A DNA stretch of 63,580 nucleotides. Origin: Candidatus Aminicenantota bacterium (GTDB taxonomy: Bacteria; Acidobacteriota; Aminicenantia; Aminicenantales; Aminicenantaceae). Location: positions 1 through 63,580 of the forward strand of contig WVZL01000014.1 of the NCBI GenBank assembly GCA_011772495.1. Direction: 5' to 3'. A model generated the notes under the pieces. It was not told the DNA's origin. It saw nothing but the letters and a program-made list of their open reading frames with translations, and did no database searches. This document shows, in pieces, positions 26,035-34,647 of this stretch. The stretch's first letter is position 1. Each line of letters opens with the position of its first letter. A program made the translations under genes and the position numbers.

Positions 26035-26277
26035 GTTATATTCTTACCACTACTTTTAAATTGTTTATCAAAAAAGAAAAGAATTCAATCGCCTTTTGGG
26101 ATGAATCGAGAGGTGATTTTCTAGTTTAGATGAAAAATTCAGGAGCAGGTATTCTGTCTTCAGAATATAAGCGTATTTTTCAATTTTTAAATAGGATAGG
26201 GAAAAGAGGTATTGAATTCCCAGAAATAACCAGAGTTATTTCAGAAGCCGAGAGGCTATAGACTCGTATTTACGATC

Positions 26278-27474
26278 CTATTCTTCTACTCCCAACTCAC
26301 GCAGCTTGTCCTTTGAATTTTGTAAAATACGTTTTGCGTATTCGGTGTCACCGGGATTCAGTTTTATGGCCATCTTATAGAGTTCAATCGCCTTTTCCTT
26401 TTTTCCCATAATCATGTAGGCTTCCCCGAGGCTGTCATGGGCATTGAAGGATTTGGGGAAACGTTCGATATTGTAGGCGAAGATCTCGACTGCCTTCTCA
26501 TATTCTTTCTGGTTGAGTAAAAAGTATCCGTAGGAATTGACCAGTCGTTCCGGGAGAATGGAAGGTGATTCAAAACCGTACCTCTCCCACTTGGCGGTGG
26601 TTGTTTTTACATATTCCTTTATCGTTTGCACATCGGCATTTCTCAATGATTCTCTGGGCATCTTCCAGCCACTGAAAATGAATAAAAGCCCGTCATAAAC
26701 ATTCCTGCCGACCATGGATCCATGGTCGCCTTCCACCCAGGCACTCTTCCAGGTCAGGCCGGTAACGGGTGTGTTATTCATCCACTTTTCAAGTCCTTTG
26801 AAAGTGTCAAGGGTTAACTCAGCCTCCCCTTTTCCGACCGTCATGAAGAGGAATTTGTCATCCAATTTCCTTACCTTGGCCATTTTTTCGATATTCTTCA
26901 GCCAGTACTGGTCATTGGTCTGGAACCAGGGGCTGCCCGCAATGTAGGCTGTGAACAGGTCAGGATGGTTGAAAAGAGTATACATGGTAAACAGCCCGCC
27001 CACTGAGTGACCGTATAAGATTCTGAAAGCGTTGGTGCGATAGTGTTGCTCCACGAAAGGAATCAACTCTTCCTTGAGGAACTTTATGGAAAGGTCTGCG
27101 CCTGTAGGATTCTCTCCGCGCTCCTCAAAAGGAGTGGGAACATAACCTCTCTGAACAGGCGGAACGCCAACGACGATCATTTCCGGGATATCAGTGGTGC
27201 GTGACAGAATCTCGACGGTTCCGCAATCGTACTTGAAGTTGAATCCGCCTAAATCATAAAAAACCGGGTAATTCGTTGAGCTGGTGTTATAACTATCCGG
27301 TACAGAAACTAGAACGGCTACCTCCCTGTTAAGGATCTTCGAAGACATTGGTAGCGATTGTCCAATAACAACCTCGGTTCCCTCTTCCTGGGCCATCGTT
27401 CTTGGTCCGAAAAAGGAAACCACAAAAATTGCCAGCATCACTCCTAAGATTCTAAAGACGTTTGATGGTTTCAT
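26278..27474 (-). CDS. Exported esterase (Fes/EsterD type) with C-terminal TPRs
   Basis: 398 residues; the ATG at 27474 has GGGAGGAGGATC upstream. Signal peptide 1-28 (ends RTMAQ). Esterase domain about 45-275: NYPVFYDLGGF, GYVPTPFEERGENPTGADLS, the nucleophile elbow GHSVGG (S169 region) and a late H in EGDHGSM, a typical putative-esterase set (enterobactin-esterase/feruloyl-esterase-like). The C-terminal part (about 310-395) has two TPR-like pairs (FPKSFNAHDSLGEAYMIMGK and then KAIELYKMAIKLNPGD). It is likely periplasmic. A consensus sigma-54 site lies 61-76 bases upstream, so it may be switched by an enhancer-binding regulator. Substrate unknown. Confidence 0.87.
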   Translation of the reverse strand: MKPSNVFRILGVMLAIFVVSFFGPRTMAQEEGTEVVIGQSLPMSSKILNREVAVLVSVPDSYNTSSTNYPVFYDLGGFNFKYDCGTVEILSRTTDIPEMIVVGVPPVQRGYVPTPFEERGENPTGADLSIKFLKEELIPFVEQHYRTNAFRILYGHSVGGLFTMYTLFNHPDLFTAYIAGSPWFQTNDQYWLKNIEKMAKVRKLDDKFLFMTVGKGEAELTLDTFKGLEKWMNNTPVTGLTWKSAWVEGDHGSMVGRNVYDGLLFIFSGWKMPRESLRNADVQTIKEYVKTTTAKWERYGFESPSILPERLVNSYGYFLLNQKEYEKAVEIFAYNIERFPKSFNAHDSLGEAYMIMGKKEKAIELYKMAIKLNPGDTEYAKRILQNSKDKLRELGVEE

Positions 27475-27534
27475 GATGATCCTCCTCCCATGTGTAATAA
27501 ATTTTTCATGATACTAAATTTTTAATATTGTCTA

Positions 27535-27550
27535 AGCAATATATGTGCCA
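27535..27550 (-). promoter_or_regulatory. Consensus sigma-54 promoter for the esterase-TPR gene
   Basis: Minus-strand TGGCACATATATTGCT matches TGGCAC-N5-TTGC[A/T] exactly, with GG-N10-GC spacing. The predicted start is near 27524, giving a leader of about 50 bases to the ribosome site before 27474. No rpoN or enhancer-binding protein gene is in the window. Confidence 0.65.
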
Positions 27551-27717
27551 GCATAGAATCTTATGGTTTTTGTTTGAAGGTAATTTCTCTGAGCCCGGAT
27601 ACTTCCTGGATTGCGCCCTGAAAGCTTAACCAGCTTGCTCAAATATTGAGGGCCGTAAAAAAAAATGAGATGTAAACTTCTTTTACACCATGCCAAAAAA
27701 TTTAACTAAAATATTCT
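27551..27717. other. Gene-free upstream stretch
   Basis: No gene was recognised. If the sigma-54 site is real, binding sites for its activator would be expected in the 100-200 bases here. TTTACACC and AAGCTTAACCAGCTTGCT are visible short symmetric elements, but nothing definite. Confidence 0.4.
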
Positions 27718-27776
27718 GGGGACATAATATCTTATTTTGGATTTTTCGCCGAAATTGGAAAACAAGTATGATGTGC
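27718..27776. repeat. Family-2 palindromic repeat copy
   Basis: GGGGACATAATATCTTATTT at the start and AAGTATGATGTGC at the end match the 24172-24231 copy with several changes (centre CGCCGAAATTGGAAAACA). The arms only partly pair. Confidence 0.6.
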
Positions 27777-27913
27777 GCAGTATTATCATTGGGATAGAAT
27801 ATATTAAATTTATAGGACTGGGACTTATCCCCAACTAAAAGAAATGTTTAATTCTTAGGTATGATCCCTACTATAACTCCCACCAAGTATTGATCGTGAG
27901 CGCTATTTTAGAA

Positions 27914-28606
27914 TTAGAAGCAGGTAGGATCTTTATCTGTCTCGTACACCGTAATCTGAAACGGCATTATGAAATGACCGACAGTGAACCGCTTCCCCTT
28001 GACTTTCTCCAGCCGTGCTGTATGTGTTCCAATGCTTTCGATTGTCCACTGCCGTAGTCCGGTATCAGGATCAGTGTATTGCGTTACTTTAACCCATTCG
28101 CACTCATCCAATCCATCAAACCTAAGCTGGTAACTATTCCGGCCTATATCAAACCACAATAGAAAGCGTTTTTCTTGGTCTGTATAATTTGTCTCAGACA
28201 GGACTTCATCCACCCTTATGCTTACATCTACTACCTGGATAGGATCAAACGGAGGCAAATTTGTATTATTGGCAAGGAAATCGAGCGTTACCTTACGGTC
28301 TATGTATCCTTTTTCAATTTTTGTGTTCATGCAACCAAGTATAAAATCATGATCCTGTTCCGTTAGCAGGCAGACCGTAGCCCCTTCCAGGCCTTTGTAG
28401 AAACCATATCCATCGCTATAAATTCCGTCGCCGATAGCATCACGAAATTCAGCGTCTGCAGTGACGGTATTACAATTTGGATCCTTACCTTTACCCCCTT
28501 TGCCTTGATTACTTTGCGCTAAAAGCAATAATGGTATGACCAACCCCGAGGCAACACAAATACTTAATATTCTTCCTCTCATTCCTAAAAATTTGAAATT
28601 AGCCAT
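27914..28606 (-). CDS. Exported protein of unknown function
   Basis: 230 residues from the ATG at 28606, which has GAGAGGTG ahead; 28 further upstream codons are not supported. Signal peptide about 1-28 (RGRILSICVASGLVIPLLLLAQ), then a Gly/Lys-rich linker (SNQGKGGKGKDPNC). The mature part is beta-rich with cysteines at C-N-T-V, TVCLL, GCMN and ECEW. No family was recognised. It is divergent from the FlhF-TPR gene at 28894 with 287 bases between; no clear promoter was picked there. Confidence 0.7.
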   Translation of the reverse strand: MANFKFLGMRGRILSICVASGLVIPLLLLAQSNQGKGGKGKDPNCNTVTADAEFRDAIGDGIYSDGYGFYKGLEGATVCLLTEQDHDFILGCMNTKIEKGYIDRKVTLDFLANNTNLPPFDPIQVVDVSIRVDEVLSETNYTDQEKRFLLWFDIGRNSYQLRFDGLDECEWVKVTQYTDPDTGLRQWTIESIGTHTARLEKVKGKRFTVGHFIMPFQITVYETDKDPTCF

Positions 28607-28893
28607 GTTGCACCTCTCATCCTGATTTCTTTTTAATTTATTTCTGGGCGGGAGAAGTATCAATAAGGCTACAGCCTCATTTTCATTCAAATTTACCCCT
28701 ATTACTAGGACTCCAGTCCTATTTTTAGAGAATCTATAACTAAACTAGCTTTATTGACACCCAATCTATCTCTATGAATCGCGCTATTTATTAAAATCTA
28801 TTTAAGACATGGCCTGCTAGAAAATTGTTGATTCTCCATTCGCATTAATGTAATCTAAACGCATTAAAGGGAATAATTTAGCAGAAAGGAACT

Positions 28894-31275
28894 ATGAGTC
28901 CTAAGACATTCAAAGCCTCGACAGCCAAGCAAGTTCTTTCTCAGATCAGCCATGAACTAGGGCCAGACGCGATCATTGTCTCCCATGGTAAAACACAAGA
29001 CTCAGAAGGCAGACTCAGAGTAGAGGCAATCGCATCACCTCGAGCAGAAGTAGCTACCCCCGAAAAAATACCACTTACCACAGAAGCCATTGCTACCAAG
29101 TTCAGATTAAAGAAGCTTTTCCTATTTATTTCAGTTGTTATTGCTTTTATTATCGCCGGGGTGCTAATCTGGCAGCTTCTTCTTCGAAATACACCTGCTA
29201 ATCCCTTCTCCCAAACTCTCTCAGTCGCAGTGATCAGCTTTGAAAATCAGACCGGGGATGATTTCTATGATTATTTAAACAAGGTTATCCCGAACCTATT
29301 AATCACCAACCTTGAGCAATCCGGATATTTTCGGGTAGCCTCGTGGGAAAGACTGCATGACCTGCTCAAGCAGATCGGAAAAGAGGATGTTGATGTGATT
29401 GATAAGGATTTGGGATTTAAGCTCTGCCAGATGGATGACATAGAAGCCCTGATTATAGGCAGCTTCACCAGGGCTGGTGAGATGTTTGCTACAGACTTAA
29501 AAGTTTTAGATGTTGAGACCAAGAGAATACTGAAGAGTGTCAATTCAAGGGGAAAAGGAGAGGAGAGCATCATCCAATCACAGATCGACGAACTATGCAG
29601 AGAAATCTCTCAAGGAATAGGCATTTCTGAGAATAGACTAGAAAGAGCTCCATTTCGAATTGCCGATGTTACCACCAACTCATTGGATGCCTACTATAAT
29701 TTTTTAAGAGGGTACGAGTGCTATGTAAATATAAATTTTGAAGATTCCCGAACATATCTCGAGAAGGCCATTGAACTCGACCCGAGCTTTTCTATGGCCT
29801 ATCTTTATCTCGGTTATTCCTTGTGGGCTTTAGGCGAGAATAAGGCAAAAGACGAGGCGTTAAGTAAAGCCAAGAATTTCTCGGCTAGGGCGACGGAAAA
29901 GGAGAGACTTTTTATAGATGGCTGGATGGCTTTGTATGAGAACGATTTAGATGAGAGCTTCCGTATCTTTAAAAAGATGGCGGAACGCTATCCTAAAGAA
30001 AAAAAAGCACACCAGAGCTTAGCTGAAATTTATTTCGCTAAAGAACTCTTTGATCTAGCGTTCGAAGAATATGATAAGGCACTGGAACTCGATCCCTCTG
30101 ATAAACGGACCTTACAAAATATTATTATTGCCTACTCTGAGTCAGGGAATTATGAGAAAGCTATTGAATATATAAACAAGTATATATCTGTCTCCTCTAA
30201 TGATTACTTTGCCCTTAATCTGACAGGGAGTGTTTATTTTAAAATGGGAAAGCTTGATGAAGCCTTGGCAATATACAACGAAGCATCAGAGGCATATCCA
30301 GATTTTGGCCCGGATTGGAAAATTTCATACATACATGCTTTAAAAGAAGATTATCCAGAGGCAACGAGATGTATTGATCGGTCTATTAATGAAGCTTCCC
30401 CTTTTGACAAATCATGGTTGTATTTCATAGAAAGCTTCTATCAATACTGGATCGGAAGCCTGGAACGCTCCAAGAGCAATCTTATCAGACAGATTGACGA
30501 GGCAGATGCAAGGGCCCAGGTTTCTTCAATTAGCCCTCTGCATACGAGAGCAAATGTATCCTGGATGATGGGATGGATTTCTTATGACAGGGGCGAGTAT
30601 GAGCTTTGCCGGAAACACTTTAAAACATGGTTCGACATTTATATGGAAGATGTATTGCAAAATTTGCATCCCAATGACGTAGCAGCAAGAAAGACACTCC
30701 AGACTGCCTTGTATTATTTCTATCTTGGATTAATAGATTTGAAGCTGGGAGAAATCGAATCTGCAAAATCCAGATTGGTTGAAATCAATTCTCTTATGCC
30801 TGATATCCTCTCACGATTTAAAACCTGGATATCCTTCTATCATGACATCCTCAAGACAGAGATTTTGCTTGCCGAAGGAGATGTTAAAAAAGCCATAACT
30901 ACAGGTGAAAAATCATCTCCTTTGGGGAGCGCGCCTGAACTTGGTTTCTTAGTGCTTTATAATGTGCCTTTCCTTAAAGATGTCCTGGCCAGGGCCTATC
31001 GAAAGAACGGAGAAATCGACCAAGCCATTGCCGAATACAAGCGATTGATCACCTTTGATCCTAGAAGAGAAGAGCGATATCTTATTCATCCCAAGCATTA
31101 TTATAGGCTAGCAGAATTGTACGAGAAGAAAGACATGAAAAGGGAAGCTATAGGGAACTACGAAAAATTCCTTAAACTCTGGCATGATGCAGACCCTGAT
31201 CTTCCTGAAGTCATCGAAGCTAAAAAACGGCTTTCTGAACTTCAAAATGAGCCAATGACTATGGAGCAAAGATAA
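28894..31275 (+). CDS. FlhF-N-like / transmembrane / FlgO-TolB-like / TPR fusion protein
   Basis: 793 residues with AGAAAGGAACT before the ATG. Residues 1-50 (TFKASTAKQVLSQISHELGP, DAIIVSHGK, LRVEAIASP) resemble the N-terminal basic region of the flagellar GTPase FlhF, but no GTPase domain follows. Then come a membrane helix (about 73-97), a FlgO/TolB-like region from 108 (LSVAVISFENQTGDD), and a long TPR array to the end, closing with FLKLWHDADPDLPEV IEAKKRL. From the helix on, it is a paralogue of the two kinases at 1-6.3 kb; the kinase has been swapped for the FlhF-like piece. A response regulator gene starts three bases after its stop, so the two probably work together. No flagellar genes are near. 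Confidence 0.85.
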   Translation: MSPKTFKASTAKQVLSQISHELGPDAIIVSHGKTQDSEGRLRVEAIASPRAEVATPEKIPLTTEAIATKFRLKKLFLFISVVIAFIIAGVLIWQLLLRNTPANPFSQTLSVAVISFENQTGDDFYDYLNKVIPNLLITNLEQSGYFRVASWERLHDLLKQIGKEDVDVIDKDLGFKLCQMDDIEALIIGSFTRAGEMFATDLKVLDVETKRILKSVNSRGKGEESIIQSQIDELCREISQGIGISENRLERAPFRIADVTTNSLDAYYNFLRGYECYVNINFEDSRTYLEKAIELDPSFSMAYLYLGYSLWALGENKAKDEALSKAKNFSARATEKERLFIDGWMALYENDLDESFRIFKKMAERYPKEKKAHQSLAEIYFAKELFDLAFEEYDKALELDPSDKRTLQNIIIAYSESGNYEKAIEYINKYISVSSNDYFALNLTGSVYFKMGKLDEALAIYNEASEAYPDFGPDWKISYIHALKEDYPEATRCIDRSINEASPFDKSWLYFIESFYQYWIGSLERSKSNLIRQIDEADARAQVSSISPLHTRANVSWMMGWISYDRGEYELCRKHFKTWFDIYMEDVLQNLHPNDVAARKTLQTALYYFYLGLIDLKLGEIESAKSRLVEINSLMPDILSRFKTWISFYHDILKTEILLAEGDVKKAITTGEKSSPLGSAPELGFLVLYNVPFLKDVLARAYRKNGEIDQAIAEYKRLITFDPRREERYLIHPKHYYRLAELYEKKDMKREAIGNYEKFLKLWHDADPDLPEVIEAKKRLSELQNEPMTMEQR

Positions 31276-31278
31276 TAG

Positions 31279-31929
31279 ATGATTAAAGTTTTGCACATCA
31301 ATAATGACCGCGGTCATCATGAGTTGACCAAGGCACAGCTTTCTCAGTTCTCTGATGATATCGTTCTTGAGCTCGTAGACTCTTCTCAAGCTGCGCTAGT
31401 TGCTCTAAAGGACGAGATTTATGACTGCCTACTAACTGACGATCAACTGCCGGGAAACGAGGGCCTCGAATTAATAAAATCACTCCGTAAGGATGGAAAT
31501 TATATTCCTTTTGTTGTTCTGTCCGAACTTGAAGATGAAAAAAAACAGAACTTTATAGAAAAAGCCTATTCCAATGATGAATTCAACGTCGCCGTTGATT
31601 TTTTTCACTTTGAAATCCTCGATTATTGGATACACCGGCTGGTCGATAAATACAGGCAATTCCTCAAAGCTGATAAGCTGGAAATCGATCTGTTCCATAG
31701 CTCCCCGGAAAAAATCGAAGAATTGCAGAAAGCAATGCAAACACTTACCAAGAGAGAAACGGAAATACTGAATCTGATAGGACTTGGCAGATCAAACCTG
31801 GAAATTGCTGACGAGCTGTGCATAAGTTACAAGACAGTCAAGAATCATATCTACAATCTGTTCGCTAAGCTCGGGATACATACCCGGGCAGAAGCGATTC
31901 ATTTTGCCATCAGGATGAAAATATCCTAG
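31279..31929 (+). CDS. LuxR/NarL-type response regulator with atypical receiver
   Basis: 216 residues. The receiver domain (1-125) keeps the phospho-acceptor D54 (LLTDDQLPG) and one early acidic residue (D10), but the conserved lysine after beta-5 is missing: the region reads FNVAVDFFHFEIL. The C-terminal LuxR helix-turn-helix (150-216) is intact: LTKRETEILNLIGLGRSNLE, then ELCISYKTVKNHIYNLFAKL. Its start lies three bases after the FlhF-TPR stop, a tight operon. The missing lysine suggests signalling that does not depend on normal phosphorylation switching, or direct control by the TPR partner. No histidine kinase is adjacent. Confidence 0.9.
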   Translation: MIKVLHINNDRGHHELTKAQLSQFSDDIVLELVDSSQAALVALKDEIYDCLLTDDQLPGNEGLELIKSLRKDGNYIPFVVLSELEDEKKQNFIEKAYSNDEFNVAVDFFHFEILDYWIHRLVDKYRQFLKADKLEIDLFHSSPEKIEELQKAMQTLTKRETEILNLIGLGRSNLEIADELCISYKTVKNHIYNLFAKLGIHTRAEAIHFAIRMKIS

Positions 31930-31932
31930 AGA

Positions 31933-31980
31933 GGTCTGACCCTCTTCTAAAATCTTGACCCTAAAGACCTGCCCCTTTTT
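31933..31980. repeat. Family-1 repeat ends in tandem
   Basis: AGGTCTGACCC, CTTGACCC, AGACCTGCCCC and AACCTGACCC (32005-32014) occur within about 80 bases after the response regulator stop. The several versions of the end motif suggest nested or decayed copies. Confidence 0.45.
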
Positions 31981-32107
31981 CTCTCCTTCTTGCTTTGGAA
32001 ACCTGACCCTATTAAGCGATCTCTGGCTTTCAATCGAGGAACTTTCCCGAAACAAGACTCGTAAATACTATTGGAGCAATTCATCCCTTTCTAAAAAGGA
32101 GCCAATC

Positions 32108-32917
32108 ATGGAAAGCACAAAGGAGGTATGGAAAAGGATCATCACCTTTGTTTTCCTCACTTACGGCATCAGTTCAATCTTCATGTATCTGGCGATTTCT
32201 GCTGGAAGCATGAGGGCAGGGGGTGGACTCGTTGCTCTGGGAGGCATGTAGAGTCCGGGCATAGCCGCAATCCTCACCCAGCTTATCTACAGAAAGAGCC
32301 TACGAGAATTCGGATGGAAGTGGGGAAAAACGAGATACCAGCTCTGGAGTTATGCAGTTCCTGCCCTTTACGCGTTCACCATCCATGGCTTTGTTTGGGT
32401 CACTGGGCTGGCTGGCTTTATCCAGGATTCACCAACAGAAGTAATAGTGACTTCGCTCAAGGCGATCGCATTCGGAACAGTATTTGGTTGTGTATTTGCC
32501 TTGGGTGAGGAAATCGGATGGCAGGGATTTTTTGTTCCCCTATTAGCCAGAGTAACCAGTTTCACGAAAACCGCGCTGCTGAGAGGTATTGTCTGGTCAG
32601 TCTGGCATTATCCACTCATAATTTTTGGTGTCTATGGATCGAAGGAATTGCCCGTCTGGTATAAACTCATCTGTTTTACAGTGCTGTTGATAGGAGTAAG
32701 TTTTGCCTTTGCCTGGTTTCGGCTGAAATCAGGAAGTCTTTGGACTGGAATGTTTTTGCACGCCAGCCATAATCTGTTCATTCAAGGACTGCCAGGCTTA
32801 ACAACGGATAAAGGAATAACTGTGTATCTCATTGATGAGTTTGGGGCAGTTTCAGCAGTTGTAGCGCTAATAGTTGCCTTCATATTCTGGAAAAAGAGAG
32901 GACAGTTGAGCCTTTGA
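32108..32917 (+). pseudogene. CPBP intramembrane glutamic protease gene interrupted by one amber codon
   Basis: The ATG at 32108 follows AAAAGGAGCC. The frame stays open to 32917 except for TAG at 32249-32251 (codon 48). It would read GGLVALGGM-stop-SPGIAAILTQLI, where relatives have W-S/T/C-P-G, so TGG to TAG explains it. The rest is intact: membrane segments, EExxxQ/R (ALGEEIGWQGFF), WxxWHxP (IVWSVWHYP) and the last motif FLHASHN, the active-site set of CPBP (Abi/CAAX-like) proteases. Downstream in-frame starts after the stop (for example 32447, 156 residues) keep all three motifs but lose the first helices. Intact function is doubtful; a sequencing error is possible. Confidence 0.85.
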
Positions 32918-32963
32918 GAAATAAGTATTCCTCCCAGAATTATATGACCTCTCTTATTTATGA

Positions 32964-32991
32964 GATTGCCGCGCTTCGCTCGTTGTGACAA
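32964..32991. repeat. Partial family-3 palindromic repeat
   Basis: GATTGCCGCGCTTCGCTCGTTGTGACAA is the reverse-oriented half of the 25516-25596 palindrome. It follows the CPBP pseudogene. At 32999-33024 a family-1 end (GTTGAAAGTTAAGGCCTAATCC) follows at once, and at 33053-33071 another (TTGGGTGTTGAGACCTC). No gene is seen from 32918 to 33237. Confidence 0.6.
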
Positions 32992-33237
32992 GCATAGCGT
33001 TGAAAGTTAAGGCCTAATCCCTCTCTTTTTTTTCCTGCAGTGACAAAAATAATGTTGGGTGTTGAGACCTCTTTGCTCTCCTTGTGATAAACTTATCGCT
33101 ATCTTGGACACTATCCTGTAAAAAATGATATACAATCAATTTCGAACCTCCCCGGGAGAATCCGAGGAGGTTTTAATCCTGAGTCTGAAGACTCGAACTC
33201 TTTGAAATAACATCGAGATCGAAAAGGAGATAAGGTT

Positions 33238-34560
33238 ATGAAAAAAGCTCACCTATCTGCAGTAAGGATTTTATTCCTTTCACTGGCATTTTTGCTTCTT
33301 TTTGGATGCCCTGGGCAAAAAGCTTCTCGTGAAGCTTCCGGATTGGAAGAAGTCTTTCGCGCTCCTGGTGAATTCGAGAAACATAGTGCCATCTGGATCG
33401 GCTGGTCAACTTATGAGATCAAAAAAGGTTCATCCACAGTTCCTGTTCATTTGAAGATGATTGAAGAATTAGTGCCCAATGTGAAAGTGAAAATTGCCGT
33501 GCAAGATTCGGATGAGATGAACACAGTCAAATTCCTGCTCCAGGAGAATAACATTCCCATACAAAATGTCTCCTTCCCAATTATTCCACATGGTGATATA
33601 TGGTTCAGGGATATGGGTCCAATATTTATCATCAGCAACAAAGGAAGGTTGAAAATAGTGGATTTCAATTTCAATACTTGGGGTTCTGAGCTGCATTCTG
33701 CACCATTGGCTAGATTAGAAGAAAAAGTCGACCGGCTAGTAGCTAAAGAAATGGGAATCGAGACCATCATGACCAGGCTCATCAGTGAAGGAGGAAACAG
33801 GGAATTTAACGGCAGAGGAGTGATGATAACCGTAGAGACAGTGGAATTGCAGAGAAATCCAAACCTGCCGCGAAATGAGATTGAAGAGGAGTTCAAAAGA
33901 CTTTTTGGAATTGAAAAGGTCATTTGGCTGAAAAAAGGCATCTATGAAGATGATTTTACTTCCCTGGGCACAGTGCCCGGTCCAGATGGTGAAAAAAATG
34001 CCTACAGGACGACAACAACCGGAGGCCATATAGATGAACTCTGCCGCTTCGCTGACTCAAACACAATTTTGTTGGCTCAAATCACTCCTGAGGAAGCTAA
34101 AAAGAGCCTTATTGCCAGAGAAAATCGCCTGCGGTTGGAGGAGAATTTTAGAATATTGGAAGAGAGTACGGACCAGGATGGAAAACCTTTTAAGATTGTC
34201 CACATGCCTCACCCCGAGACAATCTATCATACCCTTGAGCCTGGAGATGAAACCTACAAATTTATATCGGATTTGAATTTCAAAGATGGTTCTGTCTTTC
34301 CCAAAGGCAAAAAAGTCAAGGTGATACCGGCGATGAGTTATATGAATTTCGTAGTCACCAACGGGATCGTTCTTGCTCCAATATATTGGAAACCAGGATT
34401 GCCTGAGATTATCAAGGAGAAGGATGAGCAAGCAATCAAAACACTTCAGTCAGTGTTTCCAGACAGAAAGATAGTCGCTATGGATACGATAATTATTAAT
34501 CTTGGTGGCGGCGGTCTTCACTGCATCACTCAGCACGAGCCAGCTGCAGAGTCATTCTAG
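33238..34560 (+). CDS. Lipoprotein agmatine deiminase / PAD_porph-family amidinohydrolase
   Basis: 440 residues with AAAAGGAGATAAGG before the ATG. Lipoprotein signal with LLFGC (C24). The guanidine-modifying fold: WIGW early, GDIWFRDMGP (acid pair contacting the guanidine), EGGNREF, DELCRFAD with histidine just before, and the nucleophile C429 in GGGGLHCITQHEP. Family members convert agmatine to N-carbamoylputrescine or deiminate peptidyl-arginine (porphyromonad PAD). Agmatine deiminases are normally cytoplasmic, so the lipid anchor makes an extracytoplasmic enzyme. It may act on free agmatine, arginine or proteins outside the inner membrane; sequence alone cannot say which. The large BNR gene follows after 87 bases. 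Confidence 0.88.
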   Translation: MKKAHLSAVRILFLSLAFLLLFGCPGQKASREASGLEEVFRAPGEFEKHSAIWIGWSTYEIKKGSSTVPVHLKMIEELVPNVKVKIAVQDSDEMNTVKFLLQENNIPIQNVSFPIIPHGDIWFRDMGPIFIISNKGRLKIVDFNFNTWGSELHSAPLARLEEKVDRLVAKEMGIETIMTRLISEGGNREFNGRGVMITVETVELQRNPNLPRNEIEEEFKRLFGIEKVIWLKKGIYEDDFTSLGTVPGPDGEKNAYRTTTTGGHIDELCRFADSNTILLAQITPEEAKKSLIARENRLRLEENFRILEESTDQDGKPFKIVHMPHPETIYHTLEPGDETYKFISDLNFKDGSVFPKGKKVKVIPAMSYMNFVVTNGIVLAPIYWKPGLPEIIKEKDEQAIKTLQSVFPDRKIVAMDTIIINLGGGGLHCITQHEPAAESF

Positions 34561-34573
34561 ATGAGATAGATGC

Positions 34574-34632
34574 AATCAGGTGTAATGTTGAAAGTTGAGA
34601 CCTAACCCCTTTTTTTTAATACCTGACCCCTT
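34574..34632. repeat. Family-1 repeat ends
   Basis: AATCAGGTGTAATGTTGAAA then GTTGAGACCTAACCCC, followed by ATACCTGACCCC (34620-34631). The last motif is only 10 bases before the ribosome site of the BNR gene, so the repeat has landed in a leader region. Confidence 0.5.
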
Positions 34633-34647
34633 TTGAGGAGGTTTTGA

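Noticed and set aside
3067..27776. CRISPR array
   Set aside because: Repeats are palindromic, diverged and scattered between genes, without regular spacers or cas genes.
28894..28980. A flagellar gene cluster because of the FlhF-like region
   Set aside because: No GTPase domain follows and no flagellar genes are nearby; the resemblance covers only the short N-terminal basic region.
32249..32251. Stop codon reassignment (TAG as tryptophan) explaining the CPBP gene
   Set aside because: TAG ends intact genes in this window (for example 11187), and the other broken gene has TAA, so a genome-wide code change does not fit.
33447..33941. A 164-codon minus-strand frame inside the agmatine deiminase gene
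   Set aside because: It is a shadow of the real gene, with low-complexity Ser/Leu-rich sequence and no start signal.
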